DNA of 64,000 nt from contig NC_081846.1 of NCBI RefSeq assembly GCF_963259705.1, positions 86,998,641-87,062,640 of the forward strand, written 5' to 3'. This DNA is from Myotis daubentonii (Eukaryota; Chordata; Mammalia; Chiroptera; Vespertilionidae). Below the pieces are notes generated by a model. That model worked only from the letters and a program-made list of their open reading frames with translations. It was not told the origin of the DNA and ran no database searches. This document shows, piece by piece, positions 53,330 through 63,420 of the stretch; position 1 is the stretch's first letter, and every line of letters starts with the position of its first letter. Position numbers and translations under genes: made by a program.

Positions 53330-54990
53330 AATGAGTAACTATATTGTGGAAAACGAGATCCAAGTTGGACAAAGAAGTTGCTAATAAGAAGAGAAAGAAG
53401 CTAGAAAGTGCTGGATTGGAGTTACATGTATCATCGGATAAAGGCATGGTTTTTAGTGTACATATGAAAATGTTTTATATATTAATCTATATAAGTTATG
53501 TATATGTATGTATGTATTATTGTGGTATCTCAGTCCTGTGTTCCAGTTGCCCTTATTTTACTTCCCAATGCCCCTAACGCACAGAAGTAGTGATCCTGGC
53601 TATTTGGATCTGGCAGGGAGAAGCCATTAAGTGCTTCTCTAAAGTGAAAAGGTGAGTAGAGTTCAGTAAAATATGTTGAGACACTGAAAGATACCATATT
53701 CACATAACTTTTATTACAGCATACTTTTATAATTGTTCTATTTTATTATTAGTTATTGTTGTTAATCTCTTACTGTGCGAATTTACAAATTAAGCTTTAT
53801 TATAGGTATGTATGTATGCATGTATAGGGAAAAAAGAAACATAGTATGGACAGGGTTTGGGACCATCCATGGCTTGAGGTCTCCACTGGGGGTCTTAGAA
53901 CATATCCCCCGAGGATAAGAGGGAAGGGGCACTGACATGCTTTACCTCTATCTGCTGAGGGCCCAGGAGCAGCAAGGCCCAGAAGCCATGAGCACAACCA
54001 GCACCATATTGTTCCTACAAGTTGCTGTCAGTGAAAGGACCCGGGCTCTGGAGAGAAACAGCTACTCCAGGGCCAGGTCAGTGAAAGTACAAGATGAGCC
54101 TGGAACATCTTGTAATGTCAGAGAGCAAGGAAATGCTCAAAAAATGATAAGATATGTCAAAAGGACATAGACACCAACTTGAAAGAGTTCTCAGTGGCCA
54201 AATCTGGGACAATCTGAACAACAAAATCAATAATGATAGTTATGGCCCATCAGTGGTAGAATAAAATACGAATCCATGAGTTACACAGGTATAAAGAGGC
54301 AAATGAATAAATGCATAAATGCGGGAGAAATGGGGAAAGCTCTTCTTCTCAGAAGAATTTCAAAGGGTTAAATGTAGAAGGAATGATGGGCATAGAATAT
54401 TCACTATTTAGTAAACTCCCCAGTAATAACAGTTTCTAGCAAGAGTAGCAATCCCTGAATGATAAAACTAGCAGGCAAAAATATAATGAGAAATAAGACA
54501 TTCATATAGTCTCAAGTCATCTCCCCATGGGTACTTACTGATTACAAAGGGGAAATAGTAACTTCATAGCAGAGACATTGGACATCTTGTGCCCCCAGTG
54601 AAACATGGAGAATGATGCAGCATCCCTCTGTGGAGTCCCTGAAAAAAAAATGCTAACCCAAATCTAATCACAAGGAGACACCAGTCAGGCCCAAATCCTA
54701 CAAAACAATGGACATTCTACAAAGTAACTGGCTGCTACACTCCCCCCAAAATAGAATAAAGCAAGACTGAGGAACTTTGCAGATTAAAGGAGACCACTGA
54801 ATTGGCAAAATGTAAATGAGACCTGTAGATGAGATAATAGGGTTGTAAGCATGTTAATTTCCTGATTTTCATTGTACTGTGGTTATATAACATGGTAACA
54901 TTTGAAGAATCTGGGTGAAGAGTATAGTGGGAATTCTTTGTACTATTTTTGCCACATTCCTGTAAGTCTGAAAGTATTTCAAAATGAAAA
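53330..54990 (+). repeat. L1M/HAL1-type LINE 3' end, plus strand
   Basis: 'ccaaatctgggacaatctga', 'attgtactgtggttatataa', 'ctttgtactatttttgccac' and 'ctgaaagtatttcaaaatga' are the ordered 3' UTR landmarks, ending in an A-rich tail at about 54985. It is the same lineage type as the minus-strand relic at 23380-24500. The left limit is uncertain. Confidence 0.75.
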
Positions 54991-55049
54991 GAGAAGAAGA
55001 AGAAGAAGAAGAAGAAGAAGAAGAAGAAGAAGAAGAAGAAGAAGAAGAA

Positions 55050-55138
<89 letters not shown>

Positions 55139-55194
55139 AGGAAGGAAGGAAGGAAGGAAGGAAGGAAGGAAGGAAGGAAGGAAGGAAGGAAGGA

Positions 55195-55270
<76 letters not shown>

Positions 55271-55349
55271 AGGAAGGAAAGAGAGAGAGAGAGGGAGGGA
55301 GGGAGGGAGGGAGGGAGGGAGGGAGGGAGGGAGGGAGAAAGAAAGAGAA
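54985..55349 (+). repeat. Compound polypurine tract (GAA, GAAA, GGAA, GGGA)
   Basis: About 360 bases of pure A/G: (GAA)~21 at 54993-55054, (GAAA)n to 55138, (GGAA)n to about 55193, (GAAA)n to about 55270, a short GA run, then (GGGA)n to about 55337. It starts exactly at the A-rich tail of the L1M 3' end. The 165- and 217-residue frames across it are artefacts. Confidence 0.96.
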
Positions 55350-55379
55350 TAAGCGATGCCTCACTCCATCACTCTGGGC

Positions 55380-55555
55380 GGACCTCATTTGGATCCTGAC
55401 TCAAACGAACTAGAGGACATTCTGACCCTTGGATAACTGGAGGTCTGAGCCTGGGCATTGGATGCTGTTGCTGTGGCCCTGCCATCTTTTAGAGATGTGA
55501 ACTAAAATATTTTGGGGTAAAATGATGACATCTGAGGTTTGCTTCAAAATAATGG
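55380..55555 (+). repeat. L1MB-type LINE 3' UTR, left half
   Basis: 'tttggatcctgactcaaacg', 'gggtaaaatgatgacatctg' and 'aggtttgcttcaaaataatg' match an L1M 3' UTR. The continuation is found at 57963-58100, after the HAL1-like insertion. Confidence 0.7.
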
Positions 55556-56966
55556 AGGGGGGAGGAAAACCAAGATGGTGGTGTAGGTAACCATCTGTAT
55601 GCACCGCCTCCCGCAACCACATCAAAATCACAACTAAAATACAGAACAACTATCATTCAGAACCACCTGAAAGCTGGCTGAATGAAAGTCCTACAACTAG
55701 AGAAGTAAAGAAGAAAGCACACTGAGAACGGTAGGAAGGGCAGAGACATGGAACAGGCTGGTCATATACCCACATGTGCTGTTTTTTTAATCAGGAGGGA
55801 GATTGTCTCTGCAGAGGCCGCCCATGAGGAGCAAGAGGTCCCAGCCCCACACCAGAACCCCAGCCCAGGGTTCCAGAGCTGGGAAGAGAAGTCCCCATAA
55901 CTCCGGGCTGTAAAAATCAGCTGTGATTGTGGCTGAGTGACACGGGGGCTGCTGGAGATGCAAGTGTTCCTCTTAAAGGGCTGGCACATGAACTTACTCA
56001 GACTCAGTCTCTCTGAGCTCCAGTACCAGTGGCTTTGGGGGACCCAGACACACATGGGGAGAAACTGGATTGTTTGGCATCATGGCAGGAATTTGGGGGT
56101 GGCTTTTCCAAGATGGGGGTGCTCACAGAGGTCATTGTTCTTGTGCTGGGACCTCCCCTGTCTCAGGGCTGACTAGCAGCCATAGCTGAGTCCCCATCAG
56201 CCTGGAGCACACTGTTTGCTCTGCCCTGAGGATTCCCTGAAACCTCACCCCATCCAATTTGCAGCACTGCCCTAGCTGTTTACAGCAGTTTTTCCATATG
56301 AATAGCCTATCCATACTCAGGCTTCAGACTTTGCTAAAATCTCAAACAAGTTTCAGCTTGTGTCAGTGTGCCCCAAACCTATCAATAAAAGGCCCAAGAC
56401 CATGCACTAGCATGAGCCTGCCTTGCTTCACATCTGGGCCTCACCTGTGCATCTCCAAGCCCAATACAAATAGCAACCATCTGCAGATCTCTCTGTAGCT
56501 CCTGCCAAGTGACCCCAGGCAGTGGCTGACTTTGCAGCTCTCTGAAGGCCCTAGAGCCAGTGTACCCAGTGGTTGGCTTCAGACCACAGCAGATTGCAAT
56601 TCTACACATCCACAAGCAACACACTCAAGAGGCAGACTCAGTGAGCACCAAGGCCCCACTGAAGTAAGTTTTGCTCTGTAGGAGTGTTTCCTGCACAGCA
56701 GCTCTTCCACTGTAGCTGCAACTGGTCCTCATGCCAATAGGCCTGGAGGTAAATTCCTCCCAGTGATGCCAACAGCAATCAAGGCTCAACTACAAGATTC
56801 TAAACAACCCACACAGGGGTGCACCTAGAGTGCTCAGCTCAGGTGACTGGGGAGGCTGAGCTACTGGGCCCTACAGGACACCTACTACACAAGGCCACTC
56901 TACCAACTCCAGGAGACATTGCAGGTCTACCCAATACATAGAAACAAACACAGGGAAGCAGCCACA

Positions 56967-57590
56967 ATGCGAAGACAAAGAAACATGTCACAAACTAAAG
57001 AAATGGAAGCAAGCAAACTACTGGATACAGAGTTCAAAACCATGGTTATAAGGTTATTTGAGGATCATCAGGAGAGCTTATAGTGAGAATGTCAAAGACA
57101 TGAAAAAGAAACAGTCAGAAAGTAAGCATACACTAACTGAAATAAAGAATAATTTACAGGGATTCAACAGTAGAACCGAGGAGTCTGAGAATCAAATCAA
57201 AGATTTGGAATATGAGGAAGAAAAAAGCATCCAATCAGAAGAGCAAAGAGAAAAAAGAATCCAAAAGTATGAAGATAATGTAAGGAGCCTCTGGGACAAC
57301 TTTAAGCATACCAACATTCACATTATGGGGGTGCCAGAAGAAGAAGAGAGAGAGAGCAAGATATTGAAAACCTATCTGAAGGAATAATGACAGAAAACTT
57401 CCCCTACCTGGTGAAAGAAATAGACTTACAAGTCCAGGAAGCACAGAGGGTCCCATCAAAAGCAATCCAAAAAGGCCCACACCAGCAACGCTCTTATTTA
57501 GAACTGAGGGTCAGATAAAGAGCTTCACAGTCAAGAAAAAGCTAAAGGAGTTCATCACCTCAAAACTAGTATTACATTAAATGTTGAAGG
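56967..57590 (+). pseudogene. HAL1-like ORF1 remnant
   Basis: The ATG at 56967 opens a frame (MRRQRNMSQTKEMEAS...) that resembles L1 ORF1p N-termini but stops at 57081-57083. The next frame (57058-57387) carries the coiled-coil region and the RSLWDNFKHTNIHIMGVPE motif of ORF1p. A further shift follows, and the end 'ctaaaggagttcatcacctc' is the old L1/HAL1 ORF1 terminus. The gene is dead but the order is intact. Confidence 0.85.
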
Positions 57591-57906
57591 GTATTCTTTG
57601 ACAAGAGGAAGAAGAAGAAAAAAAGATTAAAAAATATGAACAATCAAAATAAACAAACAAGAAATCTAATAAACAAAATAAACTGGTGAATAAAATAGAA
57701 TTAGAGGCATGGAAACATGGAACAGACTGGCGAATCTGAGAGGGAAGGGCCAGGGTGGGGGGGGTGGGGGGAGAGAGATTAACCAAAGATCTTACCTGTG
57801 GACACAGACAGTAGGGTGGTAAAGCCTGGGGTGGGGTGAGAACCGGGTGGAGGGGGGCAGTGGAGGGAATAGAGGGGGACATCTGTAATACTCTCTACAA
57901 TGAAGA

Positions 57907-57920
57907 CTTAAAATTTAAAA

Positions 57921-57959
<39 letters not shown>

Positions 57960-57962
57960 ATA
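57907..57962 (+). repeat. (AAAT)n tail of the HAL1-like element
   Basis: 'aaatttaaaataaataaat' continues as regular AAAT units to 57962 and marks the retrotransposon 3' end. Confidence 0.9.
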
Positions 57963-58100
57963 GAGGGGTGTGGGTGCAGGTTTGCTGGGCAGGCTGGCGG
58001 GGGTGATGGCCAATAAGGCTGCAGGGGTTCCTTATACTCTTCTGTCCATTTTAGTATAGGTTTGAAATTCTCTCCAAAAATGTGTTTTAAAACATTCCCC
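57963..58100 (+). repeat. L1MB-type LINE 3' UTR, right half
   Basis: 'gggtgatggccaataaggct', 'ggggttccttatactcttct', 'gtccattttagtataggttt' and 'gaaattctctccaaaaatg' continue the UTR interrupted at 55555. Confidence 0.7.
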
Positions 58101-59801
58101 CCTGGACAGGCAAAAGGAGGATGCCCACGTGAATCACCAGTATTTCTCCCTGCTTCACCCTCCAGTCCCTCCCTTCTGAGTGTGGCCCTGGTCCGCTGTA
58201 CCAAGGCCTCCCCAAGTTGACCCCTCTGAGTCCCCCCTCAGCCACCTGCTCCCTGTTTTGGAGGCTCTTCTCAGTCAGGAACCCCACTAGCCTGCCCCCC
58301 CCCCCCCCCGCCAGGAGACCCACCCCAGCAGGTTCCCTCACCTCCTCCCCCAGAAGCAGGCATGTTTAACCACAGCTCAGATTCCTCCTCTCTCCCCTCC
58401 CTCTTACTCAAACTGAGGCGAGACCCTGCAGCGTGGGAGGCAAGTGTCCTCAGGTCCTGCGGTCCCATTATGGGGACACTGTGGACACTGAAAGGCCGTC
58501 TCCTTGTGTACAGACAGCCCGCCGTGTTGCAGGATGCCTCACACCCTCTACAAGCCAGCCACACCCAAGTCCTTGGGACGAGCAGAACATGCCCCCACCT
58601 GGAGAGCCGCCAGGCTCTCCTCTCTCTGGCCGTGTACTCCTGGTGTTTGTGTTATGGGAGAGAGCCCGTCCTGGTCAGGTGACATGCTGGCGAGGAAGAT
58701 GTGGGCCCAGGCTATCCTCTCAGGCCCACCTAGACCAGAAACGGTAGCCCAGGCTGAGGGGAGGGTGCAGGCAGACAGGAGCGTAGATGCGGGTCCTGGA
58801 CCCAGGAGGGTTGGCTGCATCCCGAGCTCAGTGTCCCTGCGCCCTCACAGAGGCCACCCGGGATTTCCCAGGGGTGGCATAGAAGCTGCAGGGGGGGCCT
58901 TCAACCCTGAGGGGTTGTGAACTGTGACAGGGGGGCTCACAGAGTGGGGCACGAATGGAATCCAAGACCAGATTCTCCTCTCACACACATGCTACACGCA
59001 CATCACGTGCGCACATCACATCGGCACACGCACTCCCACTCCTCCCACTCATTCTCAGCCCGCAGCCAGTGGGGAATCGGAAATCAGCACCCGGGAGAAC
59101 AGGCACACGAATCAGAAATGAGGCTGAGTTACGGGAAATCAAGCAAGTGACCTATCCTGCATACCTGAGCCTGTATTTCATCAATGATTAAAAAGCAGGA
59201 GGCAAGAGTGTGTCATGAAATGCCAGCCATGGAGAGAGCCTGAGGGCTCAGCCCGGAGCCTGGAAAATGGGCTGCCCGTGGGTCCACGCCCCGCGATCTG
59301 GCATCCCCCTGCTGTGTGCCACCCAGGCAGTTTTGTGGGTTGATGTGTGTAAACTTAAATTGAGAAAAGGTAAGTGTGTAATTTTTTACTATTGCCTCAT
59401 ATATCAGACCTTTTAAATGTCATTTAATGTATTTGGGGCAGAGTGTATTGGTGAGAAGTGTTGAATGGTGAGGATCTGGGAATATATCAAACTTTTAAAA
59501 TTAATGTTTACAAAACAACCCGTTTTTAAGCCTCCCTGCTGTAGGTTTCCTGGGAGGTCACTGGAACACAGACCACAGCCCGCGGGCCCTCTGTGCTGGA
59601 TCGAGGTCTGTGCTGGCTCGTCCTGGCCGCGCCTTAAGCACACCTGGATCCCTGGGGAAGAGCGCGGCCAGGCGCACAAAACCCTCCCTCCCTGGCCTCG
59701 CTGCGGCCTTCGGTTTTCTTCTGGAAGCAGGTGTCCCGACTGTGGCATCAGGGTGCCACCTGGTGGCCAACATGCACATTACTGTTGCCCCAAACCATCT
59801 G
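58101..59801. other. Unique GC-rich sequence
   Basis: No gene recognised. A C16-type tract lies at about 58297-58309. Frames of 98-138 residues overlap on both strands without domains. 59340-59530 is AT-leaning. Confidence 0.4.
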
Positions 59802-59809
59802 CTGTGTGT

Positions 59810-59861
<52 letters not shown>
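59802..59861 (+). repeat. (TG)n(GA)n compound microsatellite
   Basis: TG/TA-TG dinucleotides to about 59827, then an uninterrupted GA run to about 59861. Confidence 0.95.
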
Positions 59862-59864
<3 letters not shown>

Positions 59865-59937
59865 CCCCAAGGAGCGGGTGGTCAGGAGCAGCTTGGGAAG
59901 AGGCAGCCTTTGTCTGGAAAACCCAGTTTCAAATCAT

Positions 59938-60010
59938 AATTCTGCACTTACTTTGTAATTGACCTTGGACAAGTCTAGCACTTGTTCCTTCACCTGGAGA
60001 TGGAACTACT
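59938..60010 (-). repeat. MIR fragment
   Basis: 'tctgcacttactttgtaatt', 'gaccttggacaagtctagca' and 'cttcacctggagatgg' follow reverse-complement MIR. Confidence 0.65.
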
Positions 60011-60119
60011 ATTCCGCCCCACGCAGGGCTGCGGGGTGAGTCTCTGTGCACGGAGGAGGCCGGTCATAAACAGAAGCCACTGCTGATTCTTCTCCCCGGT
60101 CAGCCCGGAGCCTTCCAGC

Positions 60120-60400
60120 AGTGCCTGCCCCCTCAGCATCACGCCCACCGAGCAATGCTGAGTCCGTGCCAGGCGCGAGGCGTGTCCGCGGTGCCCAGCA
60201 CAACGTGCGGCTCCGGAGCTGGTTCTGGCGCTTTCTTTGTTCCTGCTCTAACCGAGCGCCGCCGTCCCGGGCTGGGTCCACACCAAACAGCACCCACGGA
60301 GGCTCCGGGGAAGGTGAGGCCGCTGAGCAGGACCGGGACAGTGTGCCGAGCTCTGTCCTCCTTGGGTGCTGGCCAACCCACTTCATAGCTCCGGCTGCTG
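60120..60400. promoter_or_regulatory. CpG-island-like segment (candidate)
   Basis: I count about 22 CpG in roughly 220 bases (60140-60360), far above the CpG-poor background. No TATA box or recognisable first exon is evident, and both strands carry domain-less frames (60121-60687 plus, 60139-60531 minus). It could be a promoter or simply GC-rich DNA. Confidence 0.4.
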
Positions 60401-61215
60401 CTGCCGCCACTTGTCCCTCCACTAACTTCCCGGGGGAACTGAGTCCACTTCATCCACTGAAGCCAGGCCCTCAGGGGCCTCGCAACCTTGCATCCCGCCC
60501 CCCCCCCCACCCCCGCAACACCTGGTCTCATGCCCAGCAGCTGGAGGAAGCTGCTCCTTTAAAGGACAGGTGGGCGCTAGCGGGCAGGACAAGGCCGGGT
60601 TGGCAGCCATGGCCAGGCAGGGCAGGTGACGCAGGCAGAGGGGGGCGGAGGTCATGCCGGCAGGAATCATGGGAAACAAGAAGCTGAGGCCGTGAGACTG
60701 CAAATGACGGAGCTCCAGCACCTGCTCAGGACTCCTGCTGTCACCCGACGAGACCACACAGGTGCGTTTGCTTGGTGAACTGGAACGCGGAGCAGTACCA
60801 CGGGCATTTCGGCGGTATCTTGGTAGTGTCAGACCATGGAGAGTTACAGACCAACTTACCCTCCACGCCTGACCTCAGCTCTTTACCCTCAAACCAGACA
60901 TCGAAAAGCTCCCCAAACATTCCCTTTTGGGGGGCAAATAATTTGGCAGCAAAGCCTGCCCTGTCCCCACCTGTGGCTACTGCCGGTCATTGTTTGCCTA
61001 ATTGTGTGAGTCACGGGTGGATTTGCTGCTGGCGCCCTGGCCCCTTGGAGGGAGCCCTGTGGCTGCTGTGCTGTTTGGGACCTGAACATACTGTGCTCCC
61101 GACCACGGCGGCCCCAGGAGTGTGGGGCCAGACGTTACGGCTGTGGTAGAAATTGAAACTACTCCCGGCCCCTCCAAAATCCACAACCTTGAAACTATTT
61201 AAAACTGAGCATTCT
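60401..61215. other. Unique sequence
   Basis: GC-rich then balanced; no repeat or gene recognised. A poly-C stretch lies at about 60499-60508. Confidence 0.35.
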
Positions 61216-61451
61216 TGCCCTACCTGGTTTGGCTCAGTGGATAGAGCGTCGGCCTGTGGACTAAAGGGTCCCAGGTTCAATTCTGGTCAAGGGCACATGT
61301 CTGGGTTGCAGGTTCGGTTCCCAGTAGGGGGAGTGCAGGAGGCAGCTGATCAATGCTCCTCTCTCATCATTGATGTTTTTCTCTTTCTCCCTCTCCCTTC
61401 CTCTCTGAAATCAATAAAAATATTTTTAATATTTTTTTTTTAAAAAAAACC
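61216..61451 (+). mobile_element. Ves SINE with target-site duplication
   Basis: 'gccctacctggtttggctca', an A box TGGCTCAGTGG, a B-box variant GGTTCAATTCT, body 'gtgcaggaggcagctgatca' and an A/T-rich tail. CTGAGCATTCT (61205-61215) and CTGAACATTCT (61452-61462) flank it. Confidence 0.93.
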
Positions 61452-61608
61452 CTGAACATTCTAATTCACTTACTTCTCACATATTTTCAAGTTGCTGCAC
61501 TGCGGTGTGTCCTGATTTGCACATCCGGGTCAGTCCGCTGGTCACCATCCAATCAGACCGTGTTCCCCAGGCTGACGCTTTCAGCTCAGGGGGGCCCTTC
61601 CTCTCTGG

Positions 61609-62285
61609 TGCTGACGGCTGGGAGCACTGACACTGACGGCTGGGAGCACTGGCGCTGACGGCTGGGAGCACTGGCGCTGACGGCTGGGAGCACTGACTCT
61701 GACAGCTGGGAGCACTGACGCTGACAGCTGGGAGCACTGGCGCTGACAGCTGGGAGCACTCACACTGACGGCTGGGAGCACTGGCGCTGACGGCTGGGAG
61801 CACTGACTCTGACAGCTGGGAGCACTGACGCTGACGGCTGGGAGCACTGGCGCTGACAGCTGGGAGCACTCACACTGATGGCTGGGAGCACTGGCACTGG
61901 TGGCTGGGAGCACTCACACTGATGGCTGGAAGCACTGGCACTGACGGCTGGGAGCACTGGCAGCTGGGAGCACTCCCACTGTTGGCTGGGAGCACCGGCC
62001 CTGACGGCTAGGAGCACTGACACTGACGGCTGGGAGCACTGGCGCTGACGGCTGGGAGCACTGGCGCTGACACCTGGGAGCACTGATGCTGACAGCTGGG
62101 AGCACTGGTGCTGACAGCTGGGAGCACTGACGCTGACGGCTGGGAGCACTGACGCTGACGGCTGGGAGCACCGGCGCTGACACCTGAGAGCACTGACGCT
62201 GACGGCTGGGAGCACTGACGCTGACGGCTGGGAGCACTAACACTGGCAGCTGGGAGCACTGGCACTGGCAGCTGGGAGCACTGGC
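61609..62285. repeat. 22-bp minisatellite, about 31 units
   Basis: The unit CTGGGAGCACTGRCGCTGAC plus 'gg' repeats with point variants and a few shortened units (near 61945-61975). On the minus strand all three reading frames lack stops over most of the array, so overlapping frames of 110-151 residues appear. They are periodic low-complexity peptides, not evidence of a protein. Confidence 0.95.
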
Positions 62286-62585
62286 AAGGTTGTGGAAACA
62301 CTGCCCAGGGCAGAGGCAGCCAGTGTGAATCATGTTCCAGGAGGCTCATGGCCCAGGGGAAGGAGGACGGTGAGCTCTGGAGAGGGAGCTCTGGGGAGTG
62401 CAGTGTCCTTTAGGGAAGACATGAGCCCTGACCTGTGGTCTGTGGAGGAAGGCTGTGTCTGCGCCTGCCCCTGCCGGAGGTGAGAGGGGCGCCTACCTGG
62501 CACAGACTGCAGGGGGTGCGGGCAGAGAGGACGGCAATGCAGAGGCCCAGGGTGTACAGCTCACTGAGAGGAACTGCATCCCGTC
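62286..62585. other. Unique GC-rich spacer
   Basis: Three hundred bases between the minisatellite and a GGGA run; nothing recognised. Confidence 0.4.
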
Positions 62586-62673
62586 TTGGAGGGAGGGAAG
62601 GAGGGAGAGAGAGGGGAGGGAAGAAGGGAGGGAGGGAGGGAGGGAGGGAGGGAGGGAGGGAGGGAGGGAGGGA
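62586..62673 (+). repeat. (GGGA)n microsatellite
   Basis: 'ggagggagggaaggagg' grading into regular GGGA units. Purine-only on the plus strand. Confidence 0.95.
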
Positions 62674-63099
62674 GGACTCTTCTGTTCATGGCTGAGTCCA
62701 GGGCACCCTGCCCTGCATTTTCTTTGCCCCGTCTGTGCACCAGGGTCTATGGCCAGGGCTGGGGGCCCAGTGACTGAGAGCACAGTCCGTGTCCTCCGGG
62801 GCCCAGGGCCTACTCGGGGAGCAAGGAGCAAGCAGAGTCCCAGGAGCCAATCTCAGCCTGGGAGGTCGGGAGGTCACACAGGCTGAGGACACCCAAGGGA
62901 CGACCTGAGTGGCCAGAGGGAACAGAGCCCGCCGCAGCCCCTGTGAGAAAGCAGCGCCATCCTGACAAGGTTCGCACGGCGAGTGGCGAGCTCTCCTCAC
63001 CTGCCCGTCGGCTTGTACGCGCCAAAGCTGTCCACCTCAGGGAGGATTTGAAGGTCAAAGCAAAGAGCCACCGCGTGGCAGCAGGAGCGGTAAGGAGGG
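62674..63099. other. Unique GC-rich sequence
   Basis: No repeat or gene identified. Frames continue into the CpG-rich segment to the right but lack domains. Confidence 0.4.
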
Positions 63100-63420
63100 T
63101 CCCACTTCCTCCCGGGTCCCGTTCGGGCCTGTGCTGCGCTCCTCGCGCCGCCACCCGCCAGCTCCACTCGCCTGTGGAGCGGTTTCTGTCGCCCGGAGCG
63201 GGAGGGTTTTGTTTCACGGGCCTGGCGACTTTCTGGAGAAACAGAAGCGCGACAGGCAGGAGCGGGGCCACCTCTCCATCACGCCCAGGCCCGAGACCGG
63301 CGCCTCGGCAAAGGGCAGTGCTCGCTCGGCACCAGCTCCTCCGCCGCCTGAGCCGACAGGGCCCAGCGCCCGCTATGGCTTCTTTCTGCCCGCCCGGTGC
63401 GCCGCCTGTGTGAGCTGTGA
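63100..63420. promoter_or_regulatory. CpG-island-like segment (candidate promoter)
   Basis: I count about 30 CpG between 63112 and 63375, close to the number expected from base composition, so there is little CpG depletion. An ATG in a fair context (ccgctATGG, 63374-63377) opens only a dozen codons. The 156- and 214-residue plus frames across it have no recognisable domain. The strand of any gene is undetermined. Confidence 0.5.

Larger units (their letters stand above)
55556..57962 (+). mobile_element. HAL1-like element (ORF1-only L1), about 2.4 kb
   Basis: It starts with an L1-type 5' end 'aggaaaaccaagatggtggt'. It then has a 1.4-kb 5' UTR, an ORF1 remnant, a G-rich 3' UTR (57740-57860), and an (AAAT)n tail ending at 57962. 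No ORF2 text is present. The insertion splits an L1M 3' UTR whose two halves flank it; the flanks share an approximate 'aataatggagggg'/'aataaatagagggg'. It could also be an internally deleted L1. Confidence 0.75.

Noticed and set aside
54735..55399. Frames of 165-217 residues rich in Lys/Arg/Glu or Ser/Phe/Leu
   Set aside because: Translation of the polypurine microsatellite; pure low complexity.
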